Shown: in pieces, positions 32,324-43,104 of the stretch | How positions within the stretch are numbered: position 1 is the stretch's first letter | Layout of the letters: every line of letters begins with the position of its first letter | From: Petaurus breviceps papuanus | Lineage: Eukaryota > Chordata > Mammalia > Diprotodontia > Petauridae | NCBI GenBank assembly: GCA_028583685.1 | Contig: JAMXIF010000003.1 | Span: 55,755,084 to 55,819,083 of the forward strand | Length of the DNA: 64,000 nt | Direction of reading: 5' to 3' | Program-made: the position numbers and the translations under genes | Notes under the pieces: generated by a model | The model's database searches: none | What the model saw: the letters and a program-made list of their open reading frames with translations, nothing else | What the model was told of the DNA's origin: nothing

Positions 32324-34400
32324 AATGAAACAAATATATGAACATGAGAAAATAAGAAATTCAGATGGATCTGTGATGTCACCAATATGGGTCCCCCCTC
32401 CTCTTGTATCATGTGATATCTAGCCACATAGTAGTTTTTACTTACCCTCCACATGGTAGTTTTTCTAACCTTACCTCTGGTATTCAAGAGACTTGTTACA
32501 GGCAGCATGTAAAGGAAGAGCAAAAAACAAACCAAAACAAGAACAAAAACCCTAACACAAATAAAACAAAACACAATTTACATAACAATTACCTAAAGTT
32601 GTGATTGATTCTAGAAGAGACCTAGGAAGAGCTGTGTCCTGTGTCTATGTGGTGCATGAGGCCAAATCATTGCATTCCATGGTGTCTCTCATATAATAAA
32701 ATGGTGACCATATGCAAAAGTAGCTAGGAATATCAGGGCTACAGTGAAGATTATGACAGTCCCTGCAGCGAGTAATGATCCTCATCACGTGTCAGGGATA
32801 TTTTCCCTGTACTACTTTCCATTCATATCCCTTGGTATGTGGAAGGTGGAATACATCCCTTTGCCTAGTGAGAGAGGCCTCTAAGGGTCTGTGCCCTTCT
32901 TTAGGGACTGGTTAGACACATTTATCTCTGCCTTGTTACTCTAAAGCAATCTGCCTCTCAACAATACCAACCCTTGGTCTTCTAAGTTTTTTCTGGGGAG
33001 GACTTGTACAATAATCACTGGGTGTTTTATTTTCAGTAATGTGGAAGGGCCAACAGTTTTGTGTGATAGTAATCAATGAATTGTTCTTGCCTTTTGCATC
33101 TGCATATTTCACTACTCATTCTACCAATGTTCTACTACCACTTCTCAGATGTGACAGCAGTCTGTTGTCTATAGTTCTGCCAGCTGCCTGCTGACCACTG
33201 CTACCCCTTAGGCCTACATTTATGCTAGGGGTAGCTTCTGTGACTGCTGCCCATTCTGCCAGGGTCAGCTATTATGCGATGGCAGGACAATTGCTATTAC
33301 TAGGGCCTGAGCTCATCTGCTCAACCAAAGTATGGCTGTGGGCCTGAGCACTATTGCCATGACATTTCTGTGACCTGACTCTATCCCATTGTTTGGAGTG
33401 TGTGACCCCTCCCTCCACACTCTCGTAGAAGGATACTGTGGGCCTGAGCTTCCACATCCTACTGTTTTGGTCAAGAGTATTCTGGGTACTGCTGCTGCAG
33501 CACCTTGACTCAGCCAATGGCCAATTAGATGATAATAAACATTAGCAACACAAAGGCATCTATTCACAGAAAGTCTTAAGCACAGTCAATTCTTCTGAAT
33601 TTTTCTTTTTCTAATGAAGGGAACATTTTTTTTCTCCACTTTGAAGGTAAACTCATTTCTGAAGAAATTCCCTAGTACAAATTGGAAGAGGTTTAAATTA
33701 CCAGGCTTGAAGACCCAATAAAGACATTGGGCTCAAAACACAATTGACTTCATTTATCTTCAATGTACAGTTCTTAGGGGACACAGAACATATATAGTAA
33801 CTTTATCTTCTTGCTGTCTAGCCATAGATAGTTTATTCTCTAATCTCCCAGGAAAAGGGAATGTCTCTTAATAAGCAACCACCATCACCAAAAGAATGAA
33901 GGACAACTCAGGTTCATATTCCAATACATTGCTCATACCCACCTTCAACATTTCAGTTTTTCCAGTTTGTGCCAGTCTTACAAGACTATGTAAGTCGCTC
34001 AGAGGTGGGCCAAACTTAAGCAATTTCCCCAGCAGTTTAAATTTGGATTGAGCAAATCTTCCTTGCTTTTATTACTAATTGTGATTCACCAGACAGCTGT
34101 TCATTGAACCACCACCTCCCTACCATCCCCAATCTCCTTCTCATGTCTGTTTTTCTACTCAGGTAATGAGGAAGTTACATTAACAATCTGAGCACTTAGT
34201 CCAATGAATTCTTGAAGAATGTTTCAATATATTTTAAGAGAAAACTAACCTAACTGGATTGAGGGAGGAGTTAAAGGAATGTTCCTACCACAGAGGGAAT
34301 AGAGTAAGGATGAGAGCATAGGCTGTTGTCCAAGGAAACTGGTCATAGGTGGGCTGTAAAATAGTGTACTTGAGCTAGCAAGGTGCCTGTGATGAAGTAC
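32324..34400. other. Unassigned stretch, 2.1 kb, partly GC-richer
   Basis: No repeat consensus recognised. The part 33110-33560 is GC-richer and repeats the word gggcctgag three times (33303, 33340, 33442). The minus strand of 32690-32780 would encode a hydrophobic run. These could be parts of an unrecognised old mobile element, but evidence is thin. Confidence 0.35.
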
Positions 34401-34404
34401 ACTC

Positions 34405-35355
34405 ACATTCATCAGTGGCCCTATCTTGCATCTCCAGCTGCCTTTCAGACATCTTCACTGGGGTGTCTAGTAGGATCTTCAACTCAACATGGCCAAAGTT
34501 AGACTCATTGTCTTTCCCCTTACACTCTCTCTACCTCCTACCTTCTCTATTGCTCTAGAGGACAACACCTTCCTCCCAATCCCTCAAGCTTCCGACTTTG
34601 GTGTCATCCTCAACTCCTCCTTATGTCTCACTTTCCACCCCACAATATCCAATATGTTGTCGAGTCCTGCCAATTTCACCTTTGCAATGTCACTCGAATA
34701 AATACCCCCTTCTCTCCTTTGACATTACTATCCACTCTGGTACAAACCATTAGCATTCCATGCCTGGACTATTGCAGTAGCTTGCTGGTGGGTCTCCCTG
34801 CCCCAAGTATTTCCCTGTTTGAATCCATTCCCCATTTAGCAAACAAAATGATTTTCTTAAAGCAGAGATCTAACTAATTCCACCCAATAAACTCCAGTGT
34901 CCCCTTATTGCCTCCAGGATCAAATCCAAAATCCTCTGGTGTTAAAAGCCCCTCATTACCTGATCCCTTCTACTTTTCCAGTTCTCTTACACCTACATCC
35001 CTGCCAGATACTCTTTGATCTGATAACACTGGCCTTCTTGCTGTTCATCTTTCAATTCTGGGAATTTTCTCTGACTATCCTCAATGCCTGGGATTTCCAC
35101 CTCTTGTTTTCTAAATCCCCACCTAAATCCCATTTTACATAGGAAACTTTTCCCAATCCCTCTTAATTCTAATATCTTCCCCCTCTTTGATATTTTCCTA
35201 TTAATCCTGTATATAGCTTATTGTACACATTTGATTGTTTGTTTTCTTTCCTATTAGAATTTCAGTACCTCAAGGGTAGGGACTGACTGCCTTTTGCCTC
35301 ATTTTTAAATACCCAGACACATACTAGACCCATAAATTTTTATTGACTATCTCTC
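34405..35355 (+). mobile_element. L2-type LINE 3' kilobase, sense
   Basis: Landmarks: tgcatctccagctgcctttc, cctggactattgcagtagct, cttgctggtgggtctccctg, aacactggccttcttgctgt, cctcaagggtagggactgac. Same order as at 23610-24820, starting a little downstream of its RT box. Open frames in it are remnants. Confidence 0.88.
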
Positions 35356-35780
35356 AAGGAACTAAATGTGCTACATGAACCATATGGAAGGGGACTCATA
35401 TCCATGAGAGAGATATTATAGAGGATCTAAATTCCAGGACTATAGGATCACCAAGGCATTGAGAGTCATAACTCAGAGTGACAAAAAGAACCTTATTAAA
35501 GTGACAGAAAAAGATAAGTGGGAGGAAGCTGTTTTCATATTTAAAGTAGCAATTTTTTTGAGCTAAAATTATTTACCAGAAACCCAAAGACATTTATCAC
35601 GAGAGTAGTAAAAACTATTTTTCTCCTTGACATTGGCTTTTGTTCCAGAAATCATAGCTGAAAAACAATGTATCAAATATAATAGGACTGGATTCAGAAA
35701 AGTTCTTGGTCATTCTAATTTCTAAGTGATAAAATTTACAGAAATATTTACAATAGATAAAAGTTATATTAAAATTTTAG
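35356..35780. other. Unassigned AT-rich stretch
   Basis: Nothing recognisable. Confidence 0.4.
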
Positions 35781-35784
35781 TAAA

Positions 35785-35910
35785 GAGGCAGTATAGTGTA
35801 ATGTCTAAGAATCTATTCTAGGAATTAAGAAGGCCTGGGTTCAAGTTGTACCATAAACATATACTGGCTGTGTGATCCTGGACAAGTCAGCTAGCCTTCC
35901 AGTGATCCCA
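35785..35910 (+). mobile_element. MIR SINE, sense
   Basis: Contains gaggcagtatagtgtaatgt, ggcctgggttcaagttgtac and ctgtgtgatcctggacaagt, the tRNA-like head and CORE start. Confidence 0.82.
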
Positions 35911-36750
35911 GACAATTCTCTGAGATCATAAATTACAAAGACAGTGTCAGTCTGAATTTCAAGAGGGAACTCTCTGTACTGATTAAATCACTATCTAGTT
36001 CCCAGCCCCACAAAAAATTAAATTTGCAAATTAGCCTCTAGTCCCTGGAGTTCCCTATGGGCTTTAAACAAATACAAATAATCAGCGTAATTTGAAAATT
36101 TACATTGCCTCATTCAACTCTATATCTCTATGGGTGCATAAGAATTTAAAAAAGATTTTGAGTTTAAAAATTTAAAATACTTATATCAAAAACCTTGATA
36201 AATCAGTTACTAGTCAAGTTATTACCAGTTAAAGAGAGGAATAATTGGCACCAATTTTCTTCATTATATCTAGCTTTTTAAAAAGAATATTTCTCACTAC
36301 CTGCCATTAAAGAGTTTAGCCCAAATCTGTTTCCCAAATTCCAAAAATCAATGAAAAGTTAATATCCTAAAACAAATATAAAAATAAAAAATTCCAAAGC
36401 AAAGCATTTATATAATTGGCTAATCTCTATGACCAATATTTTTTGCATACACACCCATTTGTGCAAGCATATATAATTATATATGCATATATGTATGTAT
36501 ATATATCTGAAATTAATTTATCATCATTTTTTTTTATAACCAGTGACTTTAAAACAGGGAAGTCATGATAAAAACCCTCTGCAACCAGATAACTGGCTGG
36601 TTCTTTCTTTGGGGAGTTTCTAACATCAAGAGCAACATAATGAGTCTAATGTGAGTAGTAGACTCATAGAACCAACCCAGAGGTATACTTTTTCTCTGAA
36701 ATTGTGTTCCTTGTTTAGGAAGTGACTCAGCAATTGGATCTTACACAAGA
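35911..36750. other. Unassigned AT-rich stretch
   Basis: Includes a short tatatgcatatatgtatg simple patch near 36470-36510. Otherwise no recognisable feature. Confidence 0.4.
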
Positions 36751-36754
36751 GTCA

Positions 36755-36812
36755 AATTAATTCAACAATCATTTATTAAATGCTGACTATGTGCCAGGCA
36801 ATGAGCCATATT
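36755..36812 (-). mobile_element. L2-type 3' tip, antisense
   Basis: Contains caacaatcatttattaaatg and actatgtgccaggcaatgag, the last 50 or so bases of L2 in antisense. Confidence 0.7.
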
Positions 36813-37585
36813 ATCTAGTGGTTTACGGGGGGTGTCAAATACTCCTGAGTCTCAAGACAGAACTAGATTAAAATGTAATTGGGAAACATTTAACAAAAAT
36901 AAAATCACACTAGAACACACATAATGTTATTATGTGTTTTACTAAGTTAATATGTTACTGCAGGGATCCATATGTATACTTTAGTGACTTCATTTCCATT
37001 TGAACACATAAAAATGGATAAGGGAATTCCACTGGCTCAGTTCAGGCAGAGGTCACCACTGTATATCTGAAACTTTGGGAGAGCCTTTGTTTAGCATGTA
37101 TTTCCTGTGCTACCCCTGCAAAATCCTTTGTCCAAAAATCCCAAGCAAGTCTATAGAGATCCTGAAACGATGTGTGAGAGGTCCAATATCTCCAGGACCC
37201 AGAGAGAGGGAAAGTGAAGTGCTTATTATACAGGAAGGATATATTTTTTTTTAAGTATACCTGTCCTCTTGTTGTGCTGGGGTGAAGCAACGGGGCTACT
37301 GCTAATCATGCACAGCAAGACTGTCTCCCACATGGAGCACGGGTGTATTGTTTTGTAGCTCAAAAGGAGGCAGAACAGACATCTATCCTCTTTTCCCACC
37401 CTTCTCCAAGGGAGACTTTAATTCCTGCCAGCAGGGGAAGCAGGAGGTTGAGGCCAGAAGCTTGGGGAGGGGGTACTAACTAGGTTAGAATTATTTCTAT
37501 ATGTTCTTTTAAAAATCATTAGTCTAGGGGATATAATTTTTTTCTTGTAAGTTAAACATTTGGTTACTGTTTAGTAAGTTAGAAA
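36813..37585. other. Unassigned stretch
   Basis: A minus-strand open frame at 37042-37290 has no family signature. No repeat named. Confidence 0.4.
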
Positions 37586-37587
37586 TT

Positions 37588-37808
37588 AAGATCTGTAACA
37601 TTTATATAGCATTTTAAGATTTGCAAAACATTTTATGAATATTATATTGCTTTATTCTTACAATGGCCTTTTGATATAGGTACTATCTTCCCCCCATTTT
37701 ATAGAAGAGGAAATTGAGTTTTAGAGGCTTGGTGACTTGTTATTCATACAGCTAGTATGTCTGAGGCCAAATTTTAACTCAGGTCTTTCTGAATCCAAAT
37801 CAAGCACT
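37588..37808 (-). mobile_element. CORE-SINE (MIR/MAR-like), antisense
   Basis: Contains acatttatatagcattttaa, gatttgcaaaacattttatg, ccattttatagaagaggaaa, tcatacagctagtatgtctg and ctcaggtctttctg in antisense CORE-SINE order. Confidence 0.85.
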
Positions 37809-37886
37809 CCATCATTGAACCATTTAATTACCTTATAATTATAAGAGTTGTTCAGTTGCTTTAGTCAAGTCTCCACAAACCCATTT

Positions 37887-39684
37887 ATTTTTATAAAATT
37901 AATTTATTTTTTAGTTTTCAACATTCATTTCTACAAGATTTTCAAGATTTTAAAATTTCAAAATTTACAAATTTTCTCCCTGTCTCTCCCCTACCCCCAC
38001 TCCAGAATAGCAAGCATACTGCAAACACTTTCCCCCAATCTGTTCTCTCTTATGTCCTCTCCCATCCACCCTCCCTTACTTTTTTGTAGGGCAAGATGGA
38101 TTTCTATACCCCATTGCCTGTTTATCTTATTTCCCAGTTGCATGTAAAATTTTTTTTAACATTTATTTTTAAAACTTTGATTTCCAGATTCTTTCCCTTC
38201 TTCCCTCTTCACCCACCCCCACTGGGAAGACAAGCAATTCAATATAGGTTGTACATGTGTAGTTATGCAAAACATTTCTATAGTAGTTATATTGTGAAAG
38301 ACTGACTATATTTCCCTCCATCCTATTCCACCCCAAACTTATTCCATTTTCTCTTTTGACCCTGTATCTTTTCAAAAGTATTTGCTTCTAACTACCCTCC
38401 CCCCACAATTGGCCCTCGCTTCTATTATACCCCCTTTTATCCCCTTCCCCCCCTAATTTCCTGTAGGGCAAAATACCCAATTGAGTGTGTATGTTATTCA
38501 TTCCTTAAGCCAAATCCAATGAGAGTAAGGTTGACTCATTCCCTTTCACCTTCCTGCTCTTCCCCTCCATTGTAACAGTTTTCTCTTGCCTTTTTTTATG
38601 TGAGATAATTTACACTATTCTATCTCTCCCTTTCTCCTTCTTCCAATATATTCCTCTCTCACTTTTTAATTTTATTTTTTAGATATCATCCCTTCATATT
38701 CAACTTATCCTGTACCCATCTATGTATACATGTATACACATGCACACACATATATACACTGCTATACATACATATATGTATACATATATATTCCCTTCAA
38801 CTATCCTCATACTGAGAAAAGTCTCATGAGTTACAATGATAATTTTTTCCATGTAGGGATGTAAATAGTTTCTTTTTAATAAGTTCCTTATGATTTCTTT
38901 TTCCTGTTTACCTTCTCATGTTTCTCTTGCTGCTTGTTTTTTTTTTTTTTTGGAAGGGAGGTGGACAGTTGGGGTTAAGTGATTTGTCCAAGGTGACACA
39001 GTGAGTAACTTAAATGTTTGAGGCTGAATTTGAACTCAGGTCCTCCTGACTCCAGGGCCAGTGCTCTACTCACTGTACCACCTAGCTGCCCCTGTTTCTT
39101 GTATTTGAAAGTCAAATTTTCTGTTCAGCTTTGGTCTTTTCAAAAAGAATCCTTTTTGAAGAATCTGCGACCCAGATCCAAGTAGGGCAAAGCAAGAGAA
39201 ACCTGCCTCAGTGTCAGCAGAGAGATTCCTGTAAATGTCCTCTGGACAGTCACTTGGTCCTCCTGTGATCTGTAGGTCTGGAGCTGGAAGCAGCAGCAGC
39301 GGCAGCAGTTGCAGCCACGGTCATCTCTCATTCAGGATCAACAGAGTTCTTCACTGACCTTTTACTTTCTCTTTGGTTTTTATGGGTTGTGGAAACCACC
39401 ACAGCTGCCAGTGATTCACTGTCATGAAGTCTGCTCTGGCTGGTCTATGCCACTATTCTTGGCCTGTGAAGCTCATGTGGGACTGCTCCCAGCCTAGTGT
39501 GACAGGCCCTGTGGCCTGCCAGGTTGCATTCAGTGGGAGAATCATTTCTCTCTGTCACTTTGTGGGTTTTGTAGCTCTAAAATTTGTTTAGAGTCATATT
39601 TTACAATTATTGGAGGTGGTTGGAGTAGGAGCTCATGAAAGTTCCTACTTTTACTTCACCATCTTGGCTCCGCCCCTCTGATTA
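37887..39684 (-). mobile_element. Internally deleted L1-derived element (HAL1-like), complete ends, antisense
   Basis: Read on the minus strand it starts with ggggcggagccaagatggtg, an L1-type 5' head with a YY1-like gccaagatgg, then about 540 bp of 5' UTR. It jumps at about 39135-39160 to a tail homologous to the L1 ORF1 C-terminus (gaaaagaccaaagctgaac; compare gatgaaaagtcagaggtgaa at 63834). A long pyrimidine-poor 3' UTR follows, ending atgaatgttgaaaactaaa and an A-rich tail shared with the L1 ending at 44298. Nearly all of ORF1 and all of ORF2 are missing. The 14-bp duplication ccacaaacccattt (37873-37886, 39685-39698) shows it arrived as one unit. A WSINE1 copy sits inside. Confidence 0.82.
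38938..39091 (-). mobile_element. WSINE1-type SINE, antisense, nested in the L1-derived element
   Basis: Poly-T at left, then cagttggggttaagtgattt, ggctgaatttgaactcaggt, cctgactccagggccagtgc and the head accacctagctgcccc. The flanks tgctgcttg and tgtttcttg are at best an imperfect duplication. The third layer of the nest. Confidence 0.92.
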
Positions 39685-39954
39685 CCACAAACCCATTTCC
39701 TGGCAAAGATACTGAAATTGTTTGCCATTTCTTCTCCAGTTCATTTTAAAGATGAGAAAATGAGGCAAACAGGGTTAATTTGCTTGCCCAGGGTCACACA
39801 GCTAGTAAGTGTCTGAAGCCAGATTTGTACGCAGGAACATGAGTCTTCCTGACTCCAGGTCAAATTAATTGAGTCACCTAGGTGCTCAGTACTTAGTATG
39901 GTGACTAGCAAATTTTTGTTAACTGATTTTCTAATTGAAAGGGATATGCTGCTT

Positions 39955-40185
39955 TGCAGCTCTGAACCTGGAGATTGGAAGACCCGAGTTCAAATCCAGT
40001 CTCACACAATAGCTGTGGGATTCTGGGCAAGTCACTTAACCCTATTTTCCTCAGTTTCCTCATCTGTAAAATGAGTGGGAGAAAGAAATGGCAAACCATT
40101 TCTGTATTCTTTTCAAGAAAACCTCCAATAGAGTCATGAAGAGTCAGACATGACTGAAAAACTACTCAGCAAAAACAACAACAAA
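39955..40185 (+). mobile_element. Marsupial tRNA-like SINE ('gttgttcagt' type), sense
   Basis: Contains ggaagacccgagttcaaatc, tgggcaagtcacttaaccct, tttcctcatctgtaaaatga, agtcatgaagagtcagacat and gactgaaaaactac, ending in an aacaacaac-rich tail. The sense version of the element at 37846. Confidence 0.88.
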
Positions 40186-40311
40186 ATACAACAGTGACTA
40201 CCTCATGGAATATGGGTGCAGATGTACCTATACCTTGACTTTCTGATGGGCCACTTGGTGTGGGAGCTTTGGAAGAGAGGTCACTGCTAGGTTTCCAGTG
40301 CCCCTTGTCTA

Positions 40312-40315
<4 letters not shown>

Positions 40316-40386
<71 letters not shown>
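40316..40386. repeat. (AG)n microsatellite, 71 bp pure
   Basis: Uninterrupted AG run of about 35 units, likely highly variable between individuals. Confidence 0.97.
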
Positions 40387-40390
<4 letters not shown>

Positions 40391-40589
40391 ATACTGTATT
40401 AAAAAGGATTGAGACCCTGAGCCCCATTGGATATGGTACCCTCTCCCACTAAGGTGCCTCACTTAGAGTAAGCCATTTTATGTTCATATCCTGGGAAATC
40501 CTGACCCCACAGAATGCAATCAGGCTTTTCTGCTCTCTGGCTCATTACTCCAACACACCAGAGCACCAGGGAAAATACTTTAAATGACA

Positions 40590-41420
40590 TTTAGTCAATT
40601 AGCCAAACATTTATTAAAAACGTTATGTTTCAGGCCCTATGCTGAGTTCTGGGGAGACAAAGAAAGGTAAAAACATAGTCCCTTCTTTTAGGAAGCAAAG
40701 ATTATAATAAGAGACAAAATACAAATAATTATGTACACGTAAAGCATACACAGAGAAGATGAAAAATCATTTCAGAGGGAGGGCACTAGTGGTAAGAGGT
40801 ATGAAGAAATATCTCCTACAAAAAGGGAATTGAGATGAGTCTTGAATGAAACCAGGAAATCCAGGCAGTGAGGAAGGAGTACATTCCAGAGAATGAAAAG
40901 GCAGAGATGAAGTGTCATCTTCTAGGATTACCATGTCCTGAAGAGTACATATCAGGGAGTCAGTGTAAGAAAACTTAAAAGACAGTATGGTGCCAGGTTG
41001 TGTAGGACTTTGAGTGCTAAGCAAAATATTTTGTATTTGGGGGCATTTGGGAGCCTCTGGAATGTATTGAGGAAGGGAGTGATGTGATCAGATTGTCTTT
41101 TAGGAAAACCACTTTGGAAATTGTGGGCAAATTGCAATGGAGAAACACTTGAGGCCAAGAGATAAACTATAATGCTATTGCAATATGCTAGGTATGAGAG
41201 GATGAAACCATACACCTGGGTGGTGGCTGTGCAAATGGAGAGAAAGGGTCACTTATGATATGGTAGATATTGTGTAATAGATTGGCTACAGGGAGTGTGG
41301 GAGAGAGGAATTGAAGATGAAACAATGGTTGTGAGCCTAGGTGACTGAGAGACTGGTGGTACCCTTGAGCATAATAGGGAAGTTCAGAAGAGGAGAGGGC
41401 TTAAGAAGTTCTTATGTATA
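40590..41420 (-). mobile_element. L2-type LINE 3' kilobase, antisense
   Basis: Antisense L2 from tip inward: caaacatttattaaaaacg, tcaggccctatgctgagttc, agagggagggcactagtgg, aagagtacatatcagggag, ggactttgagtgctaagca, atgtgatcagattgtctttt, tgctattgcaatatgctagg, gaagttcagaagaggagagg. Confidence 0.88.
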
Positions 41421-41950
41421 GGATCTTCTCAAAAATAAAATTAACAATACCCATTCTAAAAAGATAGTGTACAAAGCAGACCAGATACAAGAAAGCTACT
41501 CCCTGCATTGCCAAACAAATGTCTAAAACTCAAAACTCATAATTTTGCCTTGATAAAATATTTAAAACCAGATAACTCATCACCTATATCACTCTTTCTG
41601 GAAGTTAATGCTTAAAACATCAAAACATGATATATCTGTGGGACTGCTGAATAGTATTTCACTTTTATTTTTATTCTGTGTTATGATACAACTTTCTCAA
41701 GGTCCATATGACTGACAAGCCAGGTCAGATCTTGGGTTCATCCTTCTGTGGTGGTTATATTCTTCTCTGAATTGTTTCAGATGTCACATTTTTCCTGGCA
41801 ACAAGAACAAGTACCTAGGAGTTAGGTTGTGTTGAGATGATCAACAAAAGTTAGTGAGGTATCAGACCCAGACACTCTGCACTCTGTCCTGGACAATGGA
41901 GATTGGAAGCATGCACTTCTTATTCAATAAATGATTATCTATTGTCATAG
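41421..41950. other. Unassigned stretch
   Basis: No recognisable feature. Confidence 0.4.
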
Positions 41951-41954
41951 AAAA

Positions 41955-42175
41955 GGAGACAGACTAGTGCAATGGAAAGAGTGCTGATTGAAACCAAAAG
42001 ACTTGGGCTCAGATCCTGACCCTGAAAATTACTCATGCTATTTTCAAATGCAATTCGCATAACACATTCCCTGTACCTTATTTTTTATATGTGTAAAATG
42101 AGAGGGTTTTACTAGATGTACTCTGTGGCCCCTCTAGTCCTATGGTGCTATGAAATTCTTGAGTTCTCTTCTCAG
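41955..42175 (+). mobile_element. MIR-like SINE, sense, diverged
   Basis: Contains agtgcaatggaaagagtgct, cttgggctcagatcctgacc, atgtgtaaaatgagagggtt and tctagtcctatggtgctatg, a worn sense MIR-type element. Confidence 0.65.
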
Positions 42176-42261
42176 TCAATAGCTAGAGATTTTGTATACA
42201 CTAATGCAGATTTTTCTAAATAATAATTTAATTCATCACAAACTCTGAGTTTGTGCATTAT

Positions 42262-42710
42262 TGTAAGGTTAATGGGATATAAGATCTTCCTTGTCCATTA
42301 ATAGGCCTCACATGAACCCTGAAGCAGAGCCAATTATATTCTGGGCCATGGAGATTCCCCTGAGCTTGCTTGCTGGGAGTCTTGATGCAAAGAATGCTTA
42401 AGATGTAGGCATTCCTTGGATTGGTGATGTGTACAAATATTTTTGTTGCCTTGCTAAATTTTGCCTTTGGGTCTTCCAATAGTGATGTTTTGAATAAACA
42501 TTTTGGTTTGGTGTTGGATGAAGAGAGTTTATTATATTTTGTGAACCAACTCTGGGAATGCGTAGGTATATTCATGGAAGCTGCTATGAGTATCACATTG
42601 GCATTACAATTAAACTCCATTTTCTGACATTTATGACTTAACTATATTGCTTTGACACATTTAATTACCCCCCACTTACGTGTGCTATTTAATGTATATG
42701 CTTACATTCT
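42262..42710 (+). mobile_element. Diverged LTR related to LTR-A, sense
   Basis: Starts tgtaaggttaatggg and ataagatcttcc, as in LTR-A (tgtaatgggaatg, aaagatcttcc). Later tggtgatgtgtacaaatatt parallels the minus strand of the copy at 800-1433. AATAAA occurs at 42493-42498. The 3' edge, perhaps atgcttaca near 42706, is not certain and no target duplication was found. Old solo LTR. Confidence 0.55.
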
Positions 42711-43093
42711 AAAATCGTAGGGTGATATAATCTCACAGACACTGAGAAAATTTGAAGATATTTGATTGATAACCTTGAAAACTTAAGAGTCAGAATAACC
42801 TTAATTAGTGGACAATCTGTGATAGTCTAGAGATGGAATCAGTGAAGGAAATGGGGAAGATCAAAGAAAACTGCGTTGTGACTGCAGAGTATGTGTTGCT
42901 CAATATTTGCAGATCTTAAATAGACACAGAAGTCATTTGGATGGGGTATATATAGAATGGCACCTTCAGGATGTTGCATTAGAGTGATTGGTATTTCAGG
43001 GAAAGAGGAAAAAAATAAAGGCACAGAAAATGATTGCTGGAAGAAGGAATTGGTCTGAGCGGAAATTCTTTGGAAGAACAATAATCAGAAGTT
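42711..43093. other. Unassigned stretch
   Basis: Nothing recognised; it includes a ggggtatatatagaatgg TATA-like string without context. Confidence 0.4.
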
Positions 43094-43104
43094 AAGAGGT
43101 TCTA

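Larger units (their letters stand above)
37846..39888 (-). mobile_element. Marsupial tRNA-like SINE, antisense, split by an L1-derived insertion
   Basis: The 3' part lies at 37846-37886 (gttgttcagttgctttagtc, then aagtctccacaaac). The rest resumes at 39685 (ccacaaacccatttcctggc, aaagatactgaaattgtttg) and runs to the head near 39888. The junction repeats ccacaaacccattt, the target duplication of the inserted element, so the SINE was the target. Confidence 0.9.

Noticed and set aside
37042-37290. 82-codon minus-strand frame as an exon
   Set aside because: No recognisable domain and no convincing splice sites; length is within what chance gives.
39140-39331. Cys-rich minus-strand frame (MRDDRGCNCCRCCCF)
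   Set aside because: Lies in the 5' UTR of the L1-derived element, where GCAGCAG-type words give Cys codons. No evidence of a protein.
40166-40462. Minus-strand frame with long Ser-Leu repeat
   Set aside because: Translation of the (AG)n microsatellite.
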